Below, one piece after another: positions 18,086 to 24,365 of a stretch of DNA of 32,627 bases. Source of the stretch: Treponema sp. (GTDB lineage Bacteria > Spirochaetota > Spirochaetia > Treponematales > Treponemataceae); contig JAFYWB010000008.1 of assembly GCA_017549025.1 (NCBI GenBank), forward strand, positions 1 to 32,627. Direction: 5' to 3'. The first letter of the stretch is position 1, and every line of letters begins with the position of its first letter. Below the pieces are notes generated by a model. It did no database searches. It was given only the letters and a program-made list of their open reading frames with translations, and had not been told where the DNA came from. Position numbers and translations under genes: made by a program.

Positions 18086-18715
18086 CTAATTCTCAAACAA
18101 AGCTTCTACAGCAGCAATAGCTTTTTCACCAGAAGAACATTCAATCGTGTTGGTAAAACTATTTAATAAATAAAGTGGAGTATAATCGCAAATAATCTGA
18201 GAAGACTCATCTAATTTTCCATTCTTAAATTCTGTCTTAAGATAAATCACATTACCTATAGAACAATCAAAGAACTTTTCACCAAACTGCATTGCCGCAA
18301 AAATCAACAATGGCAATGATTTTGGTCCGAAAGTAATATCTGCAGAAAGCTCAACATCAGATTCAAAGTTTTTTATTAATTTTAAATAAATATCATTTAA
18401 GCCTTTTTTTGAAGTAAGAAATCTTGATGAAATAACATCATATGTGATTTTAGCTCCAATATCATTATTATGATTTATTTCATTCAGTTCATTTATAAAT
18501 AACTGAGCATTTTTTCTACCAGCACTTTCCCCAGCTTTTGTCTCAAGTAAAACCACTTTGACTTCATCATCTTTTTTCATGGTTCGTGCAAGAACTGCAT
18601 TGATCGCATAATAAAGTTCACCAGAATACTCAATGAATGTATTTCCATCAACTGGATAGTGTCTCTTATACATATCATCAGCCATCATCAAAGTTACAAA
18701 CACAATTTTTTTCAT
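18086..18715 (-). CDS. Stand-alone CARF-domain sensor (TM1812/Csx-like)
   Basis: The 209-residue product begins with a Rossmann-type strand (MKKIVFVTLMM), followed by YPVDGNTFIEYSGELYYAI, and later has ADITFGPKSLPLLIFAAMQF (about 133-152). The last matches the D-T/I-x-G-x-R/K-S/H-L-P ligand-site motif of CRISPR-associated TM1812-type CARF proteins. CARF domains bind cyclic oligonucleotides or related nucleotides. No HTH, HEPN, nuclease or membrane segment follows, so it is a sensor without a fused effector. Met at 18715 is chosen over Met 18754 because of the AAAGGAG ribosome binding site and the hydrophobic first strand. It is the first gene of the island operon. No cas genes are present. 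Confidence 0.72.
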   Translation of the reverse strand: MKKIVFVTLMMADDMYKRHYPVDGNTFIEYSGELYYAINAVLARTMKKDDEVKVVLLETKAGESAGRKNAQLFINELNEINHNNDIGAKITYDVISSRFLTSKKGLNDIYLKLIKNFESDVELSADITFGPKSLPLLIFAAMQFGEKFFDCSIGNVIYLKTEFKNGKLDESSQIICDYTPLYLLNSFTNTIECSSGEKAIAAVEALFEN

Positions 18716-18723
18716 CACTAAAT

Positions 18724-18730
18724 CTCCTTT
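18724..18730 (-). promoter_or_regulatory. Shine-Dalgarno site fixing the CARF gene start
   Basis: AAAGGAG on the minus strand lies eight bases before the ATG at 18715. It decides against the in-frame Met 13 codons upstream, which has no such site. Confidence 0.75.
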
Positions 18731-18885
18731 CGTTATACAGTAATTATCCATCAATCCTAAGTTATAAAATTTAATCTATCTACTCGATTCATCTTGAATG
18801 TGGTAACTTTTAATATTGCGAAGTAAAAAATATAACATCAACTTCTCATGTTAAAATATTTTACACAAAAATCAGTAGACTCTCC

Positions 18886-18945
18886 TGTCTAGCTAGACAC
18901 ATTACCCTGTCCTTACACACCACCACGAACTGTCTAGCTAGACAG
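18886..18945. promoter_or_regulatory. Twin palindromes TGTCTAGCTAGACA
   Basis: The 14-bp perfect palindrome occurs at 18886-18899 and again at 18931-18944 (extended to 16 bp there). They are 45 bp apart centre to centre and about 170-230 bp upstream of the CARF start. The symmetry and duplication suggest a dimeric regulator with two cooperating sites; CTAG-centred palindromes are rare in most bacterial genomes. Confidence 0.55.
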
Positions 18946-18949
18946 GTTA

Positions 18950-19026
18950 GAATTTCATACAATGAAATTCCTCGTGACAAGCAATGAAATTTTGAATTTC
19001 AAAAAATATCCTGTACTCCTAGTACA
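18950..19026. repeat. Cluster of three short inverted repeats
   Basis: GAATTTCAT/ATGAAATTC (18950-18970, 3-base loop), TGAAATT/AATTTCA (18985-19001) and TGTACT/AGTACA (19012-19026) follow one another directly after the twin palindromes. The first two share the GAAATT core. They could be operators or a folded leader. Confidence 0.5.
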
Positions 19027-19171
19027 CTTTTGATATCAATTCTCAAAAACCGTCACTTAATCAACTCTATCATAATTACAGTACAATTTCTAGCCTCGTC
19101 AAACCGACTTGATTTTGGAAAAATCTGCTATGAAAAAAATCTGACAAACGGTATTGGTATTTTTTCACTAT

Positions 19172-19303
19172 AAACTAAAAGTTTTCCCACTGAAAAATAA
19201 AATATTTTCCAGTACAGAACTAAATGTTTCAAACTGTGAAACAAAGTATTTCACACTGTGAAACCAAATGTTTTTCAGTACGAAACTAAAAGTTTCACAT
19301 TAA
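19172..19303. repeat. Six-unit tandem array of GAAAC-N5-GTTTC-like repeats
   Basis: Units begin at about 19172, 19192, 19217, 19238, 19260 and 19282, with spacings of 20-25 bp, mostly 21-22. The consensus is GAAAC, five A/T-rich bases, GTTTC, then a CACTGT-like tail. Each unit is itself an inverted repeat. A period close to two helical turns would place sites on one DNA face, as in arrays of bound repressors or replication iterons. It lies at the far end of the control region, next to the composition boundary at about 19320. Confidence 0.65.
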
Positions 19304-19329
19304 AAAAAAATTATGAAACTATTTATAAA

Positions 19330-19758
19330 TTAATGAGGAAACCACTGGTAGTCTTGAGTAAAATAATGATAGGCAGGAGGTGTATCAACACCATGGTTAG
19401 AAAAGATCTGTTGAACTACCTGCTGTTGCTGGGGAGTAAGAGGAATTTCTTCTCGGAATACCCTATAGTATCTGCTTCTACCAAGGGTAGCAATAATCTG
19501 CTCCTTGATTTGCTTTGCCAAAACATAGGGAATAGCATCAAATATTCCTTTTATGCCCCAAGCCAGTTGAACAGGTTCGTTGCTACGAAAGAACGGACAG
19601 CCTTCTCCTTCCTGTGGATAGCAAAAGGGATTCACAACAGAAATAAATGGCTTGTCTATAGCTCCTTGCTCATAGGCAAGGTATCGCAAACATTGTGGAG
19701 CATGGGCACAGGCCTCGTTCTGGCACAGGGAAAATTGCGGGGGAATATCAAAACTCAC
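19330..19758 (-). CDS. Small cysteine-containing protein, DUF6078-like
   Basis: The 142-residue protein has paired cysteines near the N terminus (CQNEACAHAPQC, about 11-22) and CYPQEGEGC (about 46-54), which could bind a metal. A conserved-looking GRSRYYRVFREEIPLTPQQQ and a YHYF...YQWF C-terminal end follow. This resembles DUF6078 proteins as I remember them from Bacteroidetes; function is unknown. Base use is host-like, unlike the AT-rich island beside it. The GTG start lies seven bases after a TATACT -10, so its mRNA is predicted leaderless. It sits between the island and a transposase fragment and may be a passenger. Confidence 0.7.
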   Translation of the reverse strand: MSFDIPPQFSLCQNEACAHAPQCLRYLAYEQGAIDKPFISVVNPFCYPQEGEGCPFFRSNEPVQLAWGIKGIFDAIPYVLAKQIKEQIIATLGRSRYYRVFREEIPLTPQQQQVVQQIFSNHGVDTPPAYHYFTQDYQWFPH

Positions 19759-19765
19759 GGGTTGC

Positions 19766-19794
19766 AGTATAGCATAGGTGAATTGAAAGTGAAA
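19766..19794 (-). promoter_or_regulatory. Promoter of the DUF6078-like gene, predicted leaderless
   Basis: TATACT (19771-19766) has an extended TGC in front and seven bases to the GTG start. A weak TTTCAC lies 17 bases upstream. The core CTATGCTATACTGCA is shared exactly with the rsgA promoter. Confidence 0.55.
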
Positions 19795-19801
19795 GTGGTA
19801 A

Positions 19802-19927
19802 AGGATTCCAGCAGCCTACCAAAAGGCTGTGGAAACAGCAAAATCCTTCCTTTCCATGGGCTTATCCCCCGAACAAGTAGCCCAAGGAACAAACCTCCCA
19901 CTGGATGTAGTACAAGGATTACTCTAA
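19802..19927 (+). pseudogene. C-terminal fragment of a PD-(D/E)XK (Rpn-type) transposase gene
   Basis: The frame reads AYQKAVETAKSFL, then SMGLSPEQVAQGTNLPLD, and ends at TAA 19925-19927. This is the characteristic tail of PD-(D/E)XK nuclease-family transposases (helical segment, then LxMGLSxEQIAxxTGLxxEEV). An in-frame stop at 19799 precedes it, so the body of the gene is missing. Base use is host-like. It has the same strand and family as the fragment at 3907-4055, so the two may be halves of one disrupted gene. Family call is from remembered consensus. Confidence 0.72.
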
Positions 19928-20071
19928 GATGTGGTCGTTGGGGAACAAGGGACACGACATCGTAGCCCCTTACCCCTCTGACCAGCTAAGTCAAAATTAG
20001 TACAAAAGCCTTCTCTCCTGGGGTTCTTAGGGGCAAGCAGCCCCTAAGCAGTGCTGGGGGAAAGGGAGGTT

Positions 20072-20156
20072 TTAGGTAGGGAGCGACGGCTGCAAGCCGG
20101 AAAATCGCGATATATTGAGCGATTTTAGCGAATCTCGCTTTTGCCCCGCAAAAGTG
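20072..20156 (-). repeat. Dispersed structured repeat, right copy (inverted)
   Basis: This is the reverse complement of 13-97 with three mismatches. Just before it lies the hairpin CTTAGGGG/CCCCTAAG (20026-20048) and the GGGGTTCTTAG block shared with the left copy. The interval 19928-20316 otherwise holds only the pgi promoter and leader. Confidence 0.85.
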
Positions 20157-20208
20157 CGGACCCCCCCGCTTCCGAGTAGAGGGGTTTCCTCCCCCTAATA
20201 AAATCCCC

Positions 20209-20238
20209 CTGTCATAAATCCCATTTTTATGCTATATT
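20209..20238 (+). promoter_or_regulatory. pgi promoter
   Basis: TGC-TATATT (TATATT at 20233-20238) is an extended -10 like that of rsgA, with CTGTCA 18 bases upstream. Transcription would begin near 20244, giving a leader of nearly 80 bases. The segment CTCGATG (20240-20246) is complementary to CATCGAG (20310-20316) at the ribosome binding site, but the predicted transcript start would leave only part of the first arm. Confidence 0.5.
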
Positions 20239-20322
20239 TCTCGATGGAACCACTTTTTACAAGGTGGCTTTCCCTTTGGGCGAAACTAAAGTCCTGCCCA
20301 TCAATTTTTCATCGAGGTGAAT

Positions 20323-21906
20323 ATGATTACTTGGCAAAACCTAGACAAGCTGGAGTCCTTCAAGAAGCTCCAGACATTGAAAAACCTTGTTTCCATCAAG
20401 GCTGAGCTTTCCTCTCCCACTGCCGCAGAGCGTGTGGCCCGCTACAGTGCCCCCATGGCAGCAGGTCTTACCTATAACTACAGCGCCAAAGAAGTAAGCC
20501 CCCAGATTCTGGCCATCTTGCAGGAATTGGCAGATGAAGCCCAGCTTACCGGTAAGTTTCAGGAATTATACAACGGTGCCACCATCAACACAGGCGAAAA
20601 CCGCAAGGTTTTGCACCACCTGTTGCGGGGCCAGCTGGGACAGGATGTACTCCACCAGGGCAAAAACGAAGGAACCTTTTACCAACAGCAGCTGGAAGCC
20701 ATCAAGGCCTTTGTGGAAAAGGTGCACGGTGGACAAATCACCAATGCAGCTGGAGAAAAGTTCACCACAGTGGCACAAATCGGTATTGGTGGCTCCGACC
20801 TGGGGCCCAGAGCCATGTATCTTGCCTTGGAGCAATGGGCCCGTGCCAACGACTGCCTCAAGATGAAGGCTGCTTTTATTTCCAATGTTGACCCCGACGA
20901 TGGAGCTGGTGTTGTGGCAAGCCTTGACTTGAGCCACACCCTCTTTATTCTAGTATCCAAAAGCGGTACCACCCAGGAAACCCTTGCCAACGAGCTTTTC
21001 GTTAAGGACTTTCTGCAGAAAGCTGGCCTCGATCCTGCCAAGCACATGGTGGCCGTTACCTCCGAGACAAGCCCCTTGGCAAACAACCCAGCCTACTTGG
21101 CCTCCTTCTACATTGATGACTTTATCGGCGGACGCTATTCTTCCACCTCAGCCGTGGGCGGTGCCGTCCTTTCCTTGGCTTTTGGCTACGAGGTTTTCGC
21201 TTCCTTCCTGAAGGGTGCCCACGAGGCAGATGTTACCGCCTGTGCCAGTGACATTACCAAGAACCCTGCCATGCTGGACGCCCTCATCGGCTTGTACGAG
21301 CGAAACGTACAGGGCTACCCTGCCACCGCCATCTTGCCCTATAGCCAGGCCCTCAGCCGATTCCCTGCCCACCTGCAGCAGGCAGACATGGAATCCAACG
21401 GCAAGCAGGTAAACCGTGACGGCCAGCCTGTGGACTATGTAACAGGACCTGCCATCTTTGGTGAGCCTGGAACAAACGGCCAGCACTCCTTCTACCAGCT
21501 TTTGCATCAGGGAACAGATATTATTCCCTTGCAGTTCATTGGCTTTAAGGATAACCAAACTGGCTGTGATGTAACCGTGGATGGTTCCACCAGCCAGAAA
21601 AAGCTCTGTGCCAACCTAGCAGCCCAAATTATGGCCTTTGCCTGTGGAAAGGATGACCAGAACCCCAACAAGTACTTCCCTGGCGGACGGCCCTCCAGTC
21701 TCATCTACGGAGACAAGCTTACTCCAGAGGCCTTGGGTGCTTTGCTGGCCCACTTTGAAAACAAGATTATGTTCCAGGGCTTCCTGTGGAACTTGAACAG
21801 CTTTGACCAAGAAGGTGTTCAGCTGGGTAAGCTCCTCACCAAGCAGGTACTGGCTCACAACACCGAGGGTGCCTTAAAGGCCTTTGCTGAAATCTTTGAC
21901 ATTTAA
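20323..21906 (+). CDS. pgi: Glucose-6-phosphate isomerase
   Basis: The enzyme interconverts glucose 6-phosphate and fructose 6-phosphate in glycolysis. The 527-residue product has both SIS domains. Visible motifs are GIGGSDLGPRA (about 146), SKSGTTQET for phosphate binding (about 213), GGRYSSTSAVGG (about 268) and the family signature FGEPGTNGQHSFYQLLHQGT (about 380), which carries the catalytic Glu and a conserved His. Start 20323 follows GAGGTGA at a normal distance; an in-frame GTG at 20317 overlaps that ribosome binding site. The gene is complete and host-like in composition. Confidence 0.95.
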   Translation: MITWQNLDKLESFKKLQTLKNLVSIKAELSSPTAAERVARYSAPMAAGLTYNYSAKEVSPQILAILQELADEAQLTGKFQELYNGATINTGENRKVLHHLLRGQLGQDVLHQGKNEGTFYQQQLEAIKAFVEKVHGGQITNAAGEKFTTVAQIGIGGSDLGPRAMYLALEQWARANDCLKMKAAFISNVDPDDGAGVVASLDLSHTLFILVSKSGTTQETLANELFVKDFLQKAGLDPAKHMVAVTSETSPLANNPAYLASFYIDDFIGGRYSSTSAVGGAVLSLAFGYEVFASFLKGAHEADVTACASDITKNPAMLDALIGLYERNVQGYPATAILPYSQALSRFPAHLQQADMESNGKQVNRDGQPVDYVTGPAIFGEPGTNGQHSFYQLLHQGTDIIPLQFIGFKDNQTGCDVTVDGSTSQKKLCANLAAQIMAFACGKDDQNPNKYFPGGRPSSLIYGDKLTPEALGALLAHFENKIMFQGFLWNLNSFDQEGVQLGKLLTKQVLAHNTEGALKAFAEIFDI

Positions 21907-21927
21907 TCTCTAAAAAGGCTGAATAAG

Positions 21928-22830
21928 ATGGAGAGCCACGGGGACTTTCAAAAGTTCATTGCCCCAGATTGTGACAGAAGACAATTTATTCTCGACATGC
22001 TGAAGGACTTTGGAGTTCCTGCTGTTCCCCTGTCATTGGAGGGAGCCCACCACATTTTGGTGAAGTTCCCTCCTGCAGCCTATAATCCCCAGTACAAGAT
22101 GAAGACGGTGCTGGCTCACTATGACCGAGTGGATACCAGTCCCGGTGCCAACGATAATAGTGCTGCCGTCTTCCAAATTATCTACTGGGCTCGGCGACTC
22201 TTGCGGTTTCCAGGCTTCCACAATGTGCAGATTATTTTTTCTGATGGAGAGGAAATGGGCGGCAGCGAAGGGGTTTCCGAGCAGGGAGCCTTTGGTATTG
22301 CCACCAAATTCAGAAGTTTGGGACTTACCCAACAGGATGTGTACGCCTTTGACTGCTGCGGACGGGGAGATTTCGTAATTCTCTCCCAAGCTGGAAAGGG
22401 AAAGGGCAGTATATCTTTCCAGCGGCAGTTCAATAGCCTCGTAGAACGAACAGAAGACTTGATAAAATCAGTGGCGGGAAGAAAATGGGCTCCCCTGCCA
22501 GTGCCCTACAGCGACAATGCAGGCTTTCTTGCCTGTGGAATTCCTGCCGTAGCCATTACCCTGCTTCCTGCCCAAGAGGTAGTTTCCTACCTTCGGGAAT
22601 TAAAGCAGCATCCAGGGCTCCAGGCCGCCGTCATGAAAAGTAGCCAAGGACAGGATGTGGGAGCCCGCAAAATCAAGCCACTGGAGCCCTATCAGGTACA
22701 AGAGAAAATGCCCATGACCTGGCGGCTCCTCCACACCGAATACGATAACCTTGCCAGCCTCACCCCAGAATCCTTCCCTTTGATGGAAGCCTTGCTGGAT
22801 GCCCTAGCAAAGGCAAGAACTCTAGCCTAA
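21928..22830 (+). CDS. M28-family zinc aminopeptidase-like protein
   Basis: The 300-residue product carries the dinuclear zinc ligands of M28 peptidases in order: HYDRVDTSPGANDNSA (His and Asp with the bridging GANDNSA Asp, about 64-80), DGEEMGG (catalytic Glu pair, about 106), AFDCCGRGD (about 141), PYSDNAGF and a final HTEYDNLASL (about 268). It lacks a signal peptide, so it is probably cytoplasmic. Substrate cannot be told. It starts about 20 bases after pgi with AAAAAGG upstream, so it is likely co-transcribed. Its stop overlaps the stop of the convergent DUF368 gene by four bases. Confidence 0.85.
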   Translation: MESHGDFQKFIAPDCDRRQFILDMLKDFGVPAVPLSLEGAHHILVKFPPAAYNPQYKMKTVLAHYDRVDTSPGANDNSAAVFQIIYWARRLLRFPGFHNVQIIFSDGEEMGGSEGVSEQGAFGIATKFRSLGLTQQDVYAFDCCGRGDFVILSQAGKGKGSISFQRQFNSLVERTEDLIKSVAGRKWAPLPVPYSDNAGFLACGIPAVAITLLPAQEVVSYLRELKQHPGLQAAVMKSSQGQDVGARKIKPLEPYQVQEKMPMTWRLLHTEYDNLASLTPESFPLMEALLDALAKARTLA

Positions 22831-23669
22831 GATTCTATCTTTTCTCGGCCTGCAAAAAAGGACACCACAAAGCCCACTGCAGCAGCAAGGAGGGAGGTGG
22901 CCACGGTTGCAAAACCGCCAAAGCCAGGGAAAATCACCAGAATAGAGCCTAGCACCAATCCCATAATGGCACCATAGGTTTGAGCGGGAACCTTTGCCAT
23001 TAAAACTCGCACCAACTTTGCTCCACCCAAAAGCCCAATCACGCCGCCAATGACAGCGGGAATCAGCAGGGGAATGTTAAAGTCAGAGATGGCGGCAATT
23101 ACGGTGCTGTAAATTCCCACCACCAGCATCAAAAAAGAGCCAGAAATTCCAGGGATAATCATGGCAATGGTAGCACAGGCAAGCCCAATAAAAAGCTTTA
23201 CCGCCAGCAGTGGAGTCAGCTCAGTTTGAATGGGAGCTCCACTTTCAGCCACATTGGCATAGGTCATGATTGCCATTACCGCCAGTGCCAGTACACCACA
23301 CACAATGGCAGAAACAGGTATTTTTCTAGCATCTGAAGAAGAAGCCATGCTGGCAACCATCAGCCGCTTTACAATCATGGGAATGCTTCCCAAAATAATG
23401 CCAATAAAAAACCAATTTGTCTGCACTGGATAATTTTCAAAAAGAAAGGTAATTGCCTTGCTGAACAAGATGATTCCCAACCCCATGCCAACAACCAAGG
23501 GCAGAATGAACTTCCACTCAGAAAGAATCTTTTTTACATTCAAGGTTATAACACTGATAAGCCTGTCGTAAATATTAAAAACAACGGCAAGGGTTCCTCC
23601 CGAAACGCCAGGAATCACATTTGCCACTCCAAGAATAACTCCAATAACTATAAGTCTAATAAAATCCAT
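22827..23669 (-). CDS. DUF368 polytopic membrane protein, probable undecaprenyl-phosphate translocase
   Basis: The 280-residue protein is very hydrophobic, with about eight predicted membrane segments. It carries the repeated GVANVIPGVSGGT (about 15) and IIPGISGSFLML (about 167) motifs of DUF368, an internally duplicated family. DUF368 members were shown in other bacteria to recycle undecaprenyl phosphate across the membrane for envelope synthesis. The ATG lies six bases after a TATAGT -10, so the mRNA looks leaderless. Confidence 0.88.
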   Translation of the reverse strand: MDFIRLIVIGVILGVANVIPGVSGGTLAVVFNIYDRLISVITLNVKKILSEWKFILPLVVGMGLGIILFSKAITFLFENYPVQTNWFFIGIILGSIPMIVKRLMVASMASSSDARKIPVSAIVCGVLALAVMAIMTYANVAESGAPIQTELTPLLAVKLFIGLACATIAMIIPGISGSFLMLVVGIYSTVIAAISDFNIPLLIPAVIGGVIGLLGGAKLVRVLMAKVPAQTYGAIMGLVLGSILVIFPGFGGFATVATSLLAAAVGFVVSFFAGREKIES

Positions 23670-23675
23670 ATTTTA

Positions 23676-23704
23676 ACTATAATAAAAAGAAAAGCCCTAC
23701 GCAA
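23676..23704 (-). promoter_or_regulatory. DUF368 gene promoter, predicted leaderless
   Basis: TTGCGT, 17 bases, TATAGT, then six bases to the ATG at 23669. No Shine-Dalgarno site fits in between. Confidence 0.55.
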
Positions 23705-23720
23705 GGGAGAAATATGAAAG

Positions 23721-23763
23721 GTCGGTTAAATTGAAGGAAGCCACTCCCCCAATTTCAACCGAC
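23721..23763 (-). terminator. Hairpin downstream of the RRM gene, possible terminator
   Basis: GTCGGTTAAATTG and CAATTTCAACCGAC pair with one bulged base around a 16-base loop. It lies about 70 bases after the RRM stop codon. U-rich sequence after it is short on either strand, so termination is uncertain. Confidence 0.4.
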
Positions 23764-23835
23764 GTTTTCCGTTCTCCCCAAAACACTACCTTACAGGGAT
23801 GAAACTGAATCAAGTTTTTTCAGAACTGGATTACA

Positions 23836-24237
23836 TTAGTAGGAATAATCCCATGAATCCCGCTGTGGCCGAGAAGCATTTCGTGGTGAACGGCCCTCCC
23901 GAAACTCTCCCCGCTGACCTTCTCGCCGTGGTCGCTCTCCCCGATTGAAGGAGGAGCGATTTTCTCCCCGCTCCCGATTAAATCCAGCAGGTTTTTCCTC
24001 GGCAGCATTTACTCGCACTCTCCGTCCGTCAATCATCTGGCCATTCAAGGAAGCAATGGCTTCTTCTGCAGCTTCATCCTGCTCCATTTCCACAAAGCCA
24101 AATCCACGGGACTGGTCGGTAAATCTATCACGAATCACCTGGGCAGAAATGACGGTACCAAACTGAGCAAAAACTGAACAAAGCCCATCTTCAGTTGTTC
24201 TAAAACTAAGATTTCCAACATAAATTTTCTTAGACAT
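23836..24237 (-). CDS. Small RRM RNA-binding protein with Arg/Gly-rich tail
   Basis: The 133-residue product has one RNA recognition motif (about 1-80): RNP2 IYVGNL (5-10) and RNP1 RGFGFVEM (about 44-51). A disordered Arg/Gly/Glu tail follows with RGE and RxG repeats. Such single-RRM proteins in bacteria bind RNA and are often cold- or stress-induced. A TTGACT/TATGCT promoter and an AAAGGA ribosome binding site precede it. It is divergent from hsp33. Confidence 0.9.
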   Translation of the reverse strand: MSKKIYVGNLSFRTTEDGLCSVFAQFGTVISAQVIRDRFTDQSRGFGFVEMEQDEAAEEAIASLNGQMIDGRRVRVNAAEEKPAGFNRERGENRSSFNRGERPRREGQRGEFREGRSPRNASRPQRDSWDYSY

Positions 24238-24292
24238 TCATAATCCTTTGCCAACCATCCCTTCTGTCTTTTCACCGGGACTTGACTCTTTA

Positions 24293-24321
24293 AGCATAGT
24301 AAGAAAGGGGGGTGAAGTCAA
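24293..24321 (-). promoter_or_regulatory. RRM gene promoter
   Basis: TTGACT (24321-24316), 17 bases, TATGCT (24298-24293). The -35 lies in the first of two TGAAGTCAA direct repeats (24313-24321 and 24332-24340); the second covers the divergent hsp33 -35. Confidence 0.55.
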
Positions 24322-24330
24322 GAAAGATAA

Positions 24331-24359
24331 TTGAAGTCAAAGGAAAAAATTAGTATAGT
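24331..24359 (+). promoter_or_regulatory. hsp33 promoter, predicted leaderless
   Basis: TTGAAG (24331-24336), 17 bases, TATAGT (24354-24359), then six bases to the ATG at 24366. There is no room for a Shine-Dalgarno site. Confidence 0.6.
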
Positions 24360-24365
24360 AGTAGT

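Larger units (their letters stand above)
18716..19329. other. 614-bp non-coding head region of the island operon
   Basis: No credible gene is seen on either strand. Instead the region contains two copies of a perfect palindrome, several short inverted repeats and a six-unit 21-25-bp tandem array, each listed separately. It is very AT-rich and lies directly upstream of the CARF gene, so it must hold the operon promoter. A TATAAC (18761-18766, minus) is a possible -10, but no convincing -35 pairs with it. Confidence 0.6.

Noticed and set aside
19172-19303. Possible CRISPR array (GTTTC/GAAAC repeat ends, CARF gene nearby)
   Set aside because: The unit period is only 21-25 bp with no unique spacers, and there are no cas genes.
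19258-19965. 235-codon frame on + spanning the DUF6078-like gene
   Set aside because: It runs through the repeat array and antisense to a convincing gene, and its composition looks non-coding. The real + strand signal there is the transposase tail in another frame.
20244-20322. Short leader peptide before pgi beginning at ATG 20244
   Set aside because: The frame overlaps pgi and resembles nothing; only its position near the predicted transcript start is suggestive.
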